Shown here piece after piece: positions 1-7,980 of a DNA stretch of 64,000 nucleotides. The notes beneath the pieces are model-generated. The model saw only the letters and a list, made by a program, of their open reading frames with translations, ran no database searches and had not been told where the DNA came from. Positions within the stretch are counted from its first letter, which is position 1. Each line of letters begins with the position of its first letter. Source of the DNA: Gemmatimonadota bacterium (GTDB taxonomy: Bacteria; Gemmatimonadota; Gemmatimonadetes; Longimicrobiales; Gaopeijiaceae); contig JAURER010000006.1 of NCBI GenBank assembly GCA_030827315.1, positions 38,074 through 102,073 on the forward strand. Direction: 5' to 3'. The position numbers and the translations under genes are program-made.

Positions 1-1
1 T

Positions 2-283
2 CAGTTCGGCGAGCGCGTCGCGCAGAACACCCCCATTCAGGGCACGGCCGCTGACATGATGAAGAAGGCGATGATCGACGTGCAGGCGGCGCTCGACGAA
101 AGCGGAAGCCCCGCGCTCGTGCTGCTCCAGGTTCACGACGAGCTCCTGCTCGAAGTTCCGGAGGGGGATGTCGACGTCGTGCGAGACCTCGTGGTGGCGC
201 GCATGGAACGCGCGGTCGAGCTGAAGGTGCCTGTCGTGGCCGAGTGGGGCGTTGGGAAGAACTGGTACGAGTGCAAGGGATAG
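2..283 (+). CDS. polA: DNA polymerase I, C-terminal fragment (partial at window edge)
   Basis: The window opens inside this gene, so only about the last 93 codons are present, ending at a TAG at 281-283. The visible protein carries the end of the family A polymerase domain: a TPIQGTAADMMKKAM stretch of the O-helix/palm region, then VHDELLLEV, the motif C that holds a catalytic aspartate-glutamate pair. The role is gap filling and Okazaki fragment processing in DNA replication and repair. Both motifs are intact, so nothing suggests a broken gene. The 5' part, including any exonuclease domains, lies outside the window. Confidence 0.95.
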   Translation, partial: QFGERVAQNTPIQGTAADMMKKAMIDVQAALDESGSPALVLLQVHDELLLEVPEGDVDVVRDLVVARMERAVELKVPVVAEWGVGKNWYECKG

Positions 284-421
284 GTCGCCGCACCGTCGGC
301 GTCGGGCCGGCGCCACCGAAGTCGTCCCCCGGCGCCATCCGGCTGCCCCGCGCGCCCGGACATTCTTCCGTTCACGAGCTCGCGCGGGGACGCGGGCCAT
401 GCACCCGAACGGAGGGACACG

Positions 422-787
422 ATGAGCCGGTCCGTGAACAGGATCACCCTGATCGGAAACGTGGGGCGTGATCCGGACATCCATCAGACGAAGAACGGCA
501 CCAAGGTCGCGCACTTCTCGCTGGCGACGAACCGGCGGGCGCCGTCGGGATCCGACGAGGAGGAGCGCACGGACTGGCACCGCCTCACTCTGTGGAACCG
601 CCAGGCTCAGTTCGCCGAGGACTACATCCGCATCGGAGACCGTCTCTACGTCGAGGGTCGACTGGAATACGACTCCTACGAGCGGGACGGGGTGGTCATC
701 CCTACGGCGGAGGTGATCGTACGCGAGGTCGTGCTGCTGACGCCGAAGGGGGCGGGCTCGGAAGAGGCGCTCGACGAGGCGGCGTAG
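422..787 (+). CDS. ssb: Single-stranded DNA-binding protein, short form
   Basis: This 121-residue protein binds single-stranded DNA during replication, recombination and repair. It begins MSRSVNRITLIGNVGRDPD and continues with the OB-fold signatures FSLATNR, TDWHRLTLWNRQAQFAEDYI and GDRLYVEGRLEYDSYERDG, which are typical of bacterial SSB. It is shorter than the usual 150-180 residues because the flexible tail is nearly absent. The C-terminus reads GSEEALDEAA and lacks the acidic DDDIPF-type tip that recruits partner proteins in E. coli SSB. A GGAGGGA Shine-Dalgarno-like stretch lies just upstream of the ATG. It is separate from polA (138 bases between them). It may be one of several SSB paralogues. 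Confidence 0.93.
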   Translation: MSRSVNRITLIGNVGRDPDIHQTKNGTKVAHFSLATNRRAPSGSDEEERTDWHRLTLWNRQAQFAEDYIRIGDRLYVEGRLEYDSYERDGVVIPTAEVIVREVVLLTPKGAGSEEALDEAA

Positions 788-804
788 ACGGGGTCAGGCG
801 CGCC

Positions 805-837
805 GAGGGGCCCGGGGGTTCGTCCCCGGGCCTCCTC
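805..837. terminator. Hairpin between convergent ssb and outer-membrane gene
   Basis: A G+C-rich stem (GAGGGGCCCGGGG pairing with CCCCGGGCCTCCTC, one bulge, six-base loop) sits exactly between the convergent ends at 787 and 853. It could serve both strands. No long T-run follows on either strand, so efficiency is uncertain. Confidence 0.55.
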
Positions 838-852
838 TTCGGCGCCCCGGCC

Positions 853-2961
853 CTACAGCCAGGCGCGGAAGCGCGGCGCGACCGAGAACATCGCCTCCCA
901 GCCAGTACCCCAGACGGCCCGGCCGACGTCGAAGCGCATCGCGTCCCAGCCCACCGAGAGACCGAGCCCGACGGTTCCGCGAAGCCCCCGGGTGTCGCGG
1001 GCGAGCCAGTCGGGCGGAAGCCCCATGCCACGAAGGTACGTCGAGCCGGCGGATGCGAAGGCGCGGACGCCGAGCCAGGGCCGGTGAACCGGCACCGTTG
1101 TCTCGAGGCGCGCGAGCCAGTACGCGTTTCCGGCGAAGAGACGGTAGCCGTGCCCCATGAGGGTATGCCGGCCACCGAGGAGGTACGCGTTCTGGGCGGG
1201 TGCCCCGGGGTTGGTCAGGCCGGCTGCGAGGGACACCTCGCCGGCCCAGCGCTCCCGCGCGTCGGCGAAGGCCCACGCCGCGTCCCCCTCGATGGACGCG
1301 AACGAGCGTTCGCCGAGCCGTCCCGCGGTCGCGGTGAGAGCCGCGCGCCCCGCCCAGGGGAGGGGAAGCTCGTGCCGGACCACGAGCGAGAGAGAGCGTC
1401 CCTCGTCGATGGACCGCACGGGACGAAAGCCCGTGTCCGGACCGTCGGACACGACGTCCACGGCACCCCGGTGCTCCTCGAAGCGAAGGGTCACGTCCAG
1501 ATCGCGCTCGCCGGACCGCAGGAACCGGATCGCGGCACCCCTTCGAAAGTACGGATCGAGATCGTCGCGTGACCCGGCGGCCGAGGAGATGGTATTCTCG
1601 AGCAGCGTGGAACCCGGACGCCCACCGATGTCGCCGAGCGCGTCCCAGTAGGCGTCCACGACCGGGGTCCATGCCTCGGAGCGTCGGTCGGCCGAGAGCG
1701 TGACGCCTCCCGATGCGCGCTCGCGTCCGAAGGCGTACCCGGCGGTGGTCCGCACCGAAAGTTCCGCAATCGGTCGGAACGCCACGCCGGCGCCCATGAA
1801 GATGCCCTCCGCCCGATCGTATCGAGCGAAGTCCGAGATCCGTGCGCCGTGCACCCGCACCGGTGCGAGTCCGCTCATGACCCTGTCCTCGACGACCTTC
1901 CGTACCTGGGTGCGGACCGCTTCGAGGGTGGGCGAAGGCTCGAGGCCCCCGGTCTCCTCGATGTCGTCGAAGAGCCCGCGCTCGAAGAGAAAAGCCTCGC
2001 GTTCGGCGACCGGGAGCGACCGGACCGAGCGTCCCGAGAAGACTCCGTCCGGAAGATCGACGTTGAAGTCGTATCCGCGGATGTCGAATTTGCCGCGGAT
2101 GATGCTGCCCGCGAGGAAGTCGAAGAGCGGCATTTCGCGCCGGATCTCGATTTCCTGCCGGTAGGGAAGCCACCGCGAGCCCATCCACAGCGCGTTGTCG
2201 AGGGAGATGCGGATGTAGTCGAGGTAGGGGTCTACGTACGACGACGGGGTGAAGGAGAAGCTCATCCGCACGATGGCGGCGCGGTCGAGGTCGAGGTAGA
2301 TCGACCCGACGAATCCGGGCTGGTCCATCCGCTTCGGGCGCACTCGGACCTCGTAGACCCTCACCTCTTCCGTCCCCCCGGCGTAGCTGATGGTCAGCGA
2401 GTCCGACAGAAGGAAGTCGTACAGCGACTCCGAAGCAGGGCCGGCCGGATGCACCACGGCTGCGACCTCGTCGCCGTCGCCGAGGCGGATCCGGTCACCG
2501 AAGTCGTCCTGGATGACCGTCAGGTGGTCGAGGTGGTAACGGATGTTGGTGGGAAGCACCTTCTCGTCTCGAAGTCCGACGATGGTTTGGCGTGTCGCGC
2601 CGGGCGCACGCCACTGCAGGTCGAGCGCCACCTGGTCGGCCTTCACGAGAACCTGGCTGGCCGAGTCCGGCCGGTCCACGAAGAAGTAGACGTACCCGCG
2701 AGCCTGCGCGGTGTAGGTTCGGAAGTCCGGATCGACGGTCTGCGACTGACGGAGCGCTCGAGCGCGATCGACGAGCTCCAGCACCCGGGGGTCATTCCAC
2801 GCCCCCTCGGTGGCGATGCCCGGGGCGTGGCTCTGGCCCACGACCGGAGACGGTGAGGCGACTGCCATCGTGCCGAAGATGACCAGACCGCCGGCCATCG
2901 CACGGAGATCGGCGAGGGCGGCGTGCACAGTTCGCGGACGCGTTGGAGAGGTCGGGCTCAC
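853..2961 (-). CDS. Outer-membrane beta-barrel protein (surface antigen/DUF5686-like)
   Basis: This 702-residue secreted protein starts at a GTG preceded by AGGA at good spacing. A signal peptide (GGLVIFGTMAVASPSPVVGQ) follows. Residues about 60-330 resemble the periplasmic part of DUF5686-type proteins, which analyse sugar-like or lipoprotein substrates in Bacteroidota (DVYVYFFV-type start, repeated short beta strands). Residues about 350-702 show alternating hydrophobic strands ending in MFSVAPRFRAWL, the typical C-terminal strand of an Omp85/surface-antigen barrel. I infer an outer-membrane location. The substrate cannot be read from the sequence. It is convergent with ssb and lies downstream of the sigma factor at 3114-3974, separated from it by a terminator. 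Confidence 0.7.
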   Translation of the reverse strand: MSPTSPTRPRTVHAALADLRAMAGGLVIFGTMAVASPSPVVGQSHAPGIATEGAWNDPRVLELVDRARALRQSQTVDPDFRTYTAQARGYVYFFVDRPDSASQVLVKADQVALDLQWRAPGATRQTIVGLRDEKVLPTNIRYHLDHLTVIQDDFGDRIRLGDGDEVAAVVHPAGPASESLYDFLLSDSLTISYAGGTEEVRVYEVRVRPKRMDQPGFVGSIYLDLDRAAIVRMSFSFTPSSYVDPYLDYIRISLDNALWMGSRWLPYRQEIEIRREMPLFDFLAGSIIRGKFDIRGYDFNVDLPDGVFSGRSVRSLPVAEREAFLFERGLFDDIEETGGLEPSPTLEAVRTQVRKVVEDRVMSGLAPVRVHGARISDFARYDRAEGIFMGAGVAFRPIAELSVRTTAGYAFGRERASGGVTLSADRRSEAWTPVVDAYWDALGDIGGRPGSTLLENTISSAAGSRDDLDPYFRRGAAIRFLRSGERDLDVTLRFEEHRGAVDVVSDGPDTGFRPVRSIDEGRSLSLVVRHELPLPWAGRAALTATAGRLGERSFASIEGDAAWAFADARERWAGEVSLAAGLTNPGAPAQNAYLLGGRHTLMGHGYRLFAGNAYWLARLETTVPVHRPWLGVRAFASAGSTYLRGMGLPPDWLARDTRGLRGTVGLGLSVGWDAMRFDVGRAVWGTGWEAMFSVAPRFRAWL

Positions 2962-3031
2962 GCGGTTCCTACGCCACCGCTCCCTTTCCGGTTCCGGACG
3001 CAGCCGGTCGGTGTCAGCGCCGAACGAACGA

Positions 3032-3057
3032 GGGCCCCGTCCTTCAGGACGGAGCCC
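3032..3057 (-). terminator. Terminator of the sigma factor gene at 3114-3974
   Basis: A strong stem (GGGCTCCGTCC pairing with GGACGGGGCCC on the minus strand, tetraloop GAAG-like) lies about 55 bases past the stop codon of the sigma factor. A T-containing tail (TCGTTCGTT) follows. Confidence 0.6.
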
Positions 3058-3113
3058 CCCGATCTCGGTCGGTCCAGGCTATGCCTGGCGCCGCGCGGTG
3101 ACGCCGCGGACCG

Positions 3114-3974
3114 TCAGTTCGCGGCCCAGAATCCGGAGAGTGACTCACCGTGCGGGCTCTCCCGCAGCTTCTCGAACGCGCGGTTGCGGATCTGACGGAT
3201 GCGCTCGCGCGTCACGCCGAGCAGCGAGCCGATCTCCTCGAGTGTCCGCTCCTCGCCGTCGTCCAGACCGTAATAGAGGTAGAGGATCTTTCGTTCCCGC
3301 TCCGTCAGGTAGCTGTCGAACATCGTCTCGAGGAACTCGCGACGGGCGATCGCCTCCACGTCTCCCTCGATGTCCGACGCCGCAGCCCCGGCGAAGCGTT
3401 CACCGAAGCTGGCGCTCTCGCGGTCCCCGCGGTCGATCGGAGCGTCGAGGCTGAGCTCGGACGCCGCCACGCGCCGGAGCGCGCGGATCGTGTCCACCGG
3501 CTCCTGCATCTCGTCGGCGATCTCCTGGTCGGTCGGCGTGCGGCCGAGCGACTGGGTCAGCGCCGTGTTGGTACGGGCGAGACGGGCCAGATTCGAGTTC
3601 TGGTTGAGCGGGATCCGAACGGATCGCGTCTGCTCGGCCAGAGCCTGGAGCACGGTCTGGCGGATCCACCACACGGCGTACGAGATGAACTTCACGCCCT
3701 TGTCGGGATCGAATTTCTTGACCGCCTTCAGAAGCCCTTCGTTGCCGATGCACACGAGCTCGGCGAGCCCGAGGCCCCGGCCCTGGTACTTCTTCACGTA
3801 GGAAATGACGAAGCGCAGGTTCGCGGTCACCAGGCGCTCGGCCGCTTCCTTGTCGCCGGAGCGGGCGCGCCGCGCGAGCTCACGCTCCTCGCGCGGGTCC
3901 TGAATGAGCGGGTACTTCTCTACGTCCTGCAGGTACTGGTCGAATGAGTCCAGGCCACGAGAGGAAGAAAACAT
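3114..3974 (-). CDS. RNA polymerase sigma factor, RpoD/RpoS-like short form
   Basis: This 286-residue sigma-70 family protein starts at ATG 3974, which has GGAAAG seven bases upstream. Longer in-frame starts have no such site. It lacks region 1.1 and begins at region 1.2 (DSFDQYLQDVEKYPLI). Region 2 is complete (LVTANLRFVISYVKKYQGRG, then FISYAVWWIRQ for -10 recognition and melting). Region 3 and region 4 follow, with the helix-turn-helix TLEEIGSLLGVTRERIRQIR for -35 binding. It has the size of group 2 or RpoS-like factors. One oddity is AELVCIGNEGLLKA, where most homologues read DLIQEGNIGL. A promoter with paired repeats lies upstream (4109-4163). A paralogue is encoded at 34778-35683. Confidence 0.93.
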   Translation of the reverse strand: MFSSSRGLDSFDQYLQDVEKYPLIQDPREERELARRARSGDKEAAERLVTANLRFVISYVKKYQGRGLGLAELVCIGNEGLLKAVKKFDPDKGVKFISYAVWWIRQTVLQALAEQTRSVRIPLNQNSNLARLARTNTALTQSLGRTPTDQEIADEMQEPVDTIRALRRVAASELSLDAPIDRGDRESASFGERFAGAAASDIEGDVEAIARREFLETMFDSYLTERERKILYLYYGLDDGEERTLEEIGSLLGVTRERIRQIRNRAFEKLRESPHGESLSGFWAAN

Positions 3975-4108
3975 ACGTTCTTTCCAGTCCTCTGATCTGC
4001 GGTTCTGAGAAGGCGCTGGCCGGAGACAGAAACCCCCGCCAGTCCACTTGCGGACTGGGGCGGGAGGGGGCACGTAAGGCCAGTGGGGTAGATTCTGGGG
4101 TGGGAACG

Positions 4109-4137
4109 AATGTATGAACGTGTGTTTGCGGGGTCAA
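4109..4137 (-). promoter_or_regulatory. Sigma-70-type promoter for the sigma factor gene
   Basis: On the minus strand TTGACC (4137-4132) is followed after exactly 17 bases by TACATT (4114-4109). These match consensus at five and four of six positions. The predicted transcript would have a leader of about 130 bases before ATG 3974. Confidence 0.5.
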
Positions 4138-4163
4138 AGGTTTTTTTTCGACGCGTCAAAGGT
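4133..4163. repeat. Direct repeat GTCAAAGGT, 22-base period, over the -35 region
   Basis: GTCAAAGGT occurs at 4133-4141 and again at 4155-4163, separated by an eight-T run (4141-4148). The period of 22 bases is two helical turns, so both copies face the same side of the DNA. The downstream copy overlaps the -35 element of the sigma factor promoter. This could be an operator, or tandem -35 elements, since each copy contains TTGAC on the minus strand. Confidence 0.45.
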
Positions 4164-4181
4164 CACCGCAGACAGGAAATT

Positions 4182-4214
4182 ACAGGACCGGTACCGTACC
4201 GGGCTCGGTCCTGT
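4182..4214 (-). terminator. Terminator downstream of the DUF4126 gene
   Basis: A perfect nine-base-pair stem (ACAGGACCG with CGGTCCTGT) begins 20 bases past the end of the minus-strand gene at 4235. AATTTCC follows on the minus strand. It would insulate that gene from the downstream sigma factor promoter. Confidence 0.5.
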
Positions 4215-4234
4215 GGCCCGGTTTGCCCGGGTCG

Positions 4235-5218
4235 TCAGAGGCCCGGCGAAGACGCGAATTCCGCGCGGAGGCTTTCCACGCTCGGGCCGCCGAGCTCGAA
4301 GAGGAGGAACGCCCGGAGGCCGGACCCGGTGAGATCCACCCGTCGGAAGAGGTCGTGCTCCGTAATCCGGGCCGAAGCCACGACGCCCAGATCGATCCAG
4401 GCCGGGGCGCGCTTGCGATGGAACAGGAAGACGGGCGATCCGCCGCGCACCACCACCCATCCGATGGCGAAGGCGGGCGCTCCGGGAAGTCGCCACGCGG
4501 CTGCCGGACTCCCCCGCAGGGCACCCCCCGGAGCGAGGGCGTCGTCGTTCTCGAGTGCGGAAGCCACCCAGGCGGGTAGCTCCTCGGCGCTCCGCCACCT
4601 GCGCTGTCTGAACGTCACGAAGACCCTGCCCCCGATGAGGCGCACGGCGTAGGCGAAGGCCCTCAGGAGCGACCGTGCGTACGGGGCGGAGGCTGCCAGG
4701 ACGAGAATCGCTGTGCCGAGGGCCCAGCCCGGCGCGTCGAGCGTCAGCGAGACGAGTCCGAGCACGGCCACGTCCTCGCCCATGGACAGCAGCCGCGCGC
4801 CGGGGGCTACGCCGGCGCCGAGCCAGCGAAGGACCGCTCCCCCACTTCGGATCCCGTGAGCGAGCGACGCGAGCACTCCGGCCACGAGGGCGCCCGCGGC
4901 CATGATCCAGAGGGGGTGTCCGTCGAGGAGCAGGAGGGCGAGGAGCGCTCCGGACACGGGTCGGATGATGGCGTGGAAGGCGTTCCACACGACGGCCGAG
5001 GGGGTGAAGCGCTCGGCCGTGAACTCCATGAGGTAGAAGATCCCCACGGTGATGAGCACGCTCGGCGAGTCGAGGTCGCCCAGCGCCCCGGGCAGCGGTG
5101 CGTCCCAGAGCCCCAGCGTCGGAGCCGCGCCGATGAGGAGGAGCGTAAGGTACAGGTCCACCCCGGCCGCCACGGCGAGGGGGGCGAGCGCGAGGATTTC
5201 CGTAGGGATCGGGGGCAT
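4235..5218 (-). CDS. DUF4126 family membrane protein
   Basis: The 327-residue reading starts at ATG 5218 (MPPIPTEILALAPLAVAAGVDLY). Upstream in-frame codons are arginine-rich and do not look coding. Residues 1-190 carry several hydrophobic helices and the DUF4126 pattern: GVDLYLTLLLIGAAPTLGL, then FYLMEFTAERFTPSAVVWNAFHAIIRPVSGALLALLLL. A soluble C-terminal region of about 130 residues follows (GVVASARITEHDLFRRVDLTG), which is longer than the basic family domain. The function of the family is unknown. The gene begins five bases after the stop of a ketoacyl-synthase-like relic (5224-5547), so the two may be cotranscribed. Confidence 0.75.
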   Translation of the reverse strand: MPPIPTEILALAPLAVAAGVDLYLTLLLIGAAPTLGLWDAPLPGALGDLDSPSVLITVGIFYLMEFTAERFTPSAVVWNAFHAIIRPVSGALLALLLLDGHPLWIMAAGALVAGVLASLAHGIRSGGAVLRWLGAGVAPGARLLSMGEDVAVLGLVSLTLDAPGWALGTAILVLAASAPYARSLLRAFAYAVRLIGGRVFVTFRQRRWRSAEELPAWVASALENDDALAPGGALRGSPAAAWRLPGAPAFAIGWVVVRGGSPVFLFHRKRAPAWIDLGVVASARITEHDLFRRVDLTGSGLRAFLLFELGGPSVESLRAEFASSPGL

Positions 5219-5223
5219 GACCG

Positions 5224-5547
5224 TCAGGTCTCGGCTCCCGTGAGCACGAGCACGGCTTTGGTGCCGCCGAAACCGAACGAGGTCGAGAGCGCCAAGCCGA
5301 TCGGTGCGTGGCGTCCGTTTCCGGTGACGACGACCCGACGTCTTCGCCTGAAAGAAATGCCCACGGTGCTCTCGCGGTGACGAGGTTCCGGCTCTGCGAT
5401 CGGGAGATGCGATTCGCCCCCGGTCGCGCCGTATCCGTCGCAAAGGTACAGCCTCGAACCGGAGATGGCGCGGAGCCAGCGCCGGTGGGCACTTTGACAC
5501 CGTTCCCGTACTTCGTCAGCATCAGGGATCGTCACTGCCTTCGACAT
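5224..5547 (-). pseudogene. Probable internally deleted beta-ketoacyl-ACP synthase relic
   Basis: A 107-codon frame contains two KAS signatures that normally lie about 370 residues apart. Residues 72-84 (VVVTGNGRHAPIG) match the KAS II N-terminal strand and turn (usual form VVVTGLGAVTPIG, nine identities in 13). Residues 87-101 (LSTSFGFGGTKAVLV) match the C-terminal active-site loop (usual form SNSFGFGGTNAVLV). The catalytic Cys and both His are missing, as is everything between. The first 65 codons do not look like KAS. I read this as a deletion remnant of a fabF-type gene, though expression as a short protein cannot be excluded. No good ribosome binding site is visible before ATG 5547. Confidence 0.5.
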
Positions 5548-5572
5548 CCGTTTTCAGGGACCGTATCCGTCC

Positions 5573-7843
5573 ATGTCCGACCGACGCCAGGAAGCGCTCG
5601 ACTACCACTCCGAGGGACGCCCCGGCAAGATCGAAGTCGTTCCCACCAAGGCGGTCGGCACCGCGAGGGATCTCAGCCTCGCCTATTCGCCCGGCGTGGC
5701 CGAGCCGTGCCGGGCCATCCATGCCAACCCGGATGACGTCTTCCGTTACACGGCGCGGGGCAATCTCGTGGCGGTGGTTTCGAACGGGACCGCGGTGCTC
5801 GGGCTCGGCAATATCGGACCCATGGCCGCGAAGCCGGTGATGGAGGGCAAGGGCGTCCTCTTCAAGCGCTTCGCCGGAATCGACGTCTTCGATCTAGAGG
5901 TCGGCTCCGAGGATCCGAACGACGTGATCCGCTTCTGCGAGCTCCTCGAGCCCACCGTCGGCGGGATCAATCTCGAGGACATCTCGGCGCCGGAGTGTTT
6001 CGTCATCGAGCGCACGCTCAAGGAGCGGCTCGACATCCCGGTCTTCCACGACGATCAGCACGGGACCGCCATCATCGCGGGCGCGGCGCTCATCAATGCG
6101 CTCGAGGTCGTGGGCAAGAAGATCGAGGAGGTCCGCGTCGTCTTCAGCGGGGCGGGCGCGTCGGCGCTCTCGACCGCCGATCACTTCCGGCGTCTCGGCG
6201 TGCCCGGGGACAACATCCTTATCTGCGATTCGAAGGGCGTGCTCCACGAGGGCCGCGAGGCCGGGATGAACGAGTACAAGGCTCCGTATGTCGTGAAGAC
6301 GGACCGCCGGACGCTCGAAGACGCCTTCCGGGACGCGGACGTCTTCGTGGGGCTTTCCGTGAAGGGGCTGGTGACCGCGGAGATGGTCGCTTCCATGGCG
6401 GAGCGTCCCATCATCTTCGCGCTCGCGAATCCGGACCCCGAGATCCTGCCGGAAGAGGTCGCAGCCGTCCGGTCGGACGCGATCATGGCGACGGGGCGCT
6501 CGGACTACCCGAACCAGGTGAACAACGTCCTCGGCTTCCCGTTCATCTTCCGCGGCGCGCTCGACGTGCGCGCGAGCGGGATCAACCCGGAGATGATGCT
6601 CGCCGCGACCCGGGCGCTTGCGGAGCTCGCCCGTGAGGAGGTGCCCGACACGGTGCGGGGCGCGTACGATGGATCCGAGATCTCGTTCGGTCCCGAGTAC
6701 CTGATTCCGAAGCCGTTCGACCACCGGGTCCTGTGGCACGTTGCCCCGGCCGTGGCGCAGGCGGCCATGGAGACCGGAGTCGCCCGGCAGGCGCTGGACC
6801 TCGCCGAGTACGTCGACCGGCTGCGCGCGAGCCTGGGACCAGGTCGCGAGGTGATGCGCTGGATGACCGCCCGGGCCCGCAGCAGGAAGGCCCGAATCAT
6901 CTTTCCCGAGGGACACAACGACACGATCATCCGCGCCGCCGCCCAGCTCGTCGAGGACGGCATCTGCCACCCCGTACTGCTGGGTCGGGAGCCCCGGATC
7001 GCCGAGAAGGCGAAACGGCTCGGCGTCGATCTCGACGGGGTCGAGGTCATCTACGCGGCGGACCAGAGCGAGGAACGGGAAGAATACGCGAAGCGCCTCT
7101 TCGTCAAGCGCGGCCGCAAGGGACTCACCCTCGCGGAGGCGAAGTGGAACCTGTACAAGCCGATTTACTACGCGGCCAGCCTCGTCCAGGACGGCAAGGC
7201 GGATGCCCTGGTGCACGGGATCGAGGCCAACTACGGCGAGGCGCTGCGTCCGTGTCTGCACGTGATCGGGCCCGAGCCGGGTGGCAACGGGCGGGTCTCC
7301 GGCCTCCAGATGCTCGCCTTCCCGAATCGAGAACTGGTTTTCTTCGCGGACACCACGGTCAACATCGAACCCGACGCGCGTGCGCTGGCCGAGATCGCGC
7401 TGCAGAGCGCGAACTTCGTGACCGAGCTCGGCATCAAGCCACGCATCGCGATGGTCTCCTTCTCGAACTTCGGATCGTCGATCCACGACGAGACGACGCG
7501 GGCGGCGCAGGCCGCGGAGATGGTGCGCAACGCCATGCCGGATCTGGAGATCGACGGCGAGATGCAGGCCGACACCGCGGTCGACGCGCTCAAGCTCCGC
7601 ACGGTCTACCCGTTCTCGCACCTGACGGGCCCGGCGAACGTGCTCGTGTTCTCGCGGCTGTCCGCCGCGAACGCCTCGTACAAGCTGCTCGGCACCCTCG
7701 GCGGGGCCGACGTGATCGGCCCGGTCCTGCTCGGAATGGCGCGGCCCGTGCACATTCTGCAGCGCGCGAGCTCGCTCCAGGACGTGCTGAACCTCGCGAC
7801 GGTCGCATCGGTGGACTGGCAGGCTCGAAGTAGTAAGATTTGA
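5573..7843 (+). CDS. maeB: NADP-dependent malic enzyme with phosphotransacetylase-like domain
   Basis: This 756-residue enzyme converts malate to pyruvate and CO2, producing NADPH. The N-terminal malic enzyme domain (about 1-420) shows YSPGVAEPC, a GIDVFDLEV segment, [12 protein letters not shown] and the Rossmann segment [17 protein letters not shown]. The C-terminal domain (about 430-756) resembles phosphate acetyltransferase ([35 protein letters not shown]). In MaeB proteins this part is regulatory, binding acetyl-CoA, and not an active transferase. Length and order match the MaeB family. The gene is followed by a hairpin and then pckA, so the C4-to-C3 conversion steps sit together. Confidence 0.96.
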   Translation: MSDRRQEALDYHSEGRPGKIEVVPTKAVGTARDLSLAYSPGVAEPCRAIHANPDDVFRYTARGNLVAVVSNGTAVLGLGNIGPMAAKPVMEGKGVLFKRFAGIDVFDLEVGSEDPNDVIRFCELLEPTVGGINLEDISAPECFVIERTLKERLDIPVFHDDQHGTAIIAGAALINALEVVGKKIEEVRVVFSGAGASALSTADHFRRLGVPGDNILICDSKGVLHEGREAGMNEYKAPYVVKTDRRTLEDAFRDADVFVGLSVKGLVTAEMVASMAERPIIFALANPDPEILPEEVAAVRSDAIMATGRSDYPNQVNNVLGFPFIFRGALDVRASGINPEMMLAATRALAELAREEVPDTVRGAYDGSEISFGPEYLIPKPFDHRVLWHVAPAVAQAAMETGVARQALDLAEYVDRLRASLGPGREVMRWMTARARSRKARIIFPEGHNDTIIRAAAQLVEDGICHPVLLGREPRIAEKAKRLGVDLDGVEVIYAADQSEEREEYAKRLFVKRGRKGLTLAEAKWNLYKPIYYAASLVQDGKADALVHGIEANYGEALRPCLHVIGPEPGGNGRVSGLQMLAFPNRELVFFADTTVNIEPDARALAEIALQSANFVTELGIKPRIAMVSFSNFGSSIHDETTRAAQAAEMVRNAMPDLEIDGEMQADTAVDALKLRTVYPFSHLTGPANVLVFSRLSAANASYKLLGTLGGADVIGPVLLGMARPVHILQRASSLQDVLNLATVASVDWQARSSKI

Positions 7844-7849
7844 GGCCTT

Positions 7850-7872
7850 CCCCGCGCGCTTCGGCGGCGGGG
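7850..7872 (+). terminator. Terminator after maeB
   Basis: CCCCGC pairs with GCGGGG around an inner CGC-TTCG-GCG stem with a UUCG tetraloop and a one-base bulge. The tail TCGTTCCATTT is T-rich. It starts seven bases after the stop codon. Confidence 0.6.
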
Positions 7873-7980
7873 TCGTTCCATTTCCGACCTACGAGATTCG
7901 AGCCGGCGCACGTCGCGGCCGTCCCGCCCGAGGCGGTACGGGGCCGCCGACCGACGCCGGTCTTCGCACGGAGACCGTTG

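Noticed and set aside
5894..7753. A long minus-strand open frame opposite maeB
   Set aside because: It is Arg/His/Val-rich with no family match; maeB on the plus strand is unmistakable.
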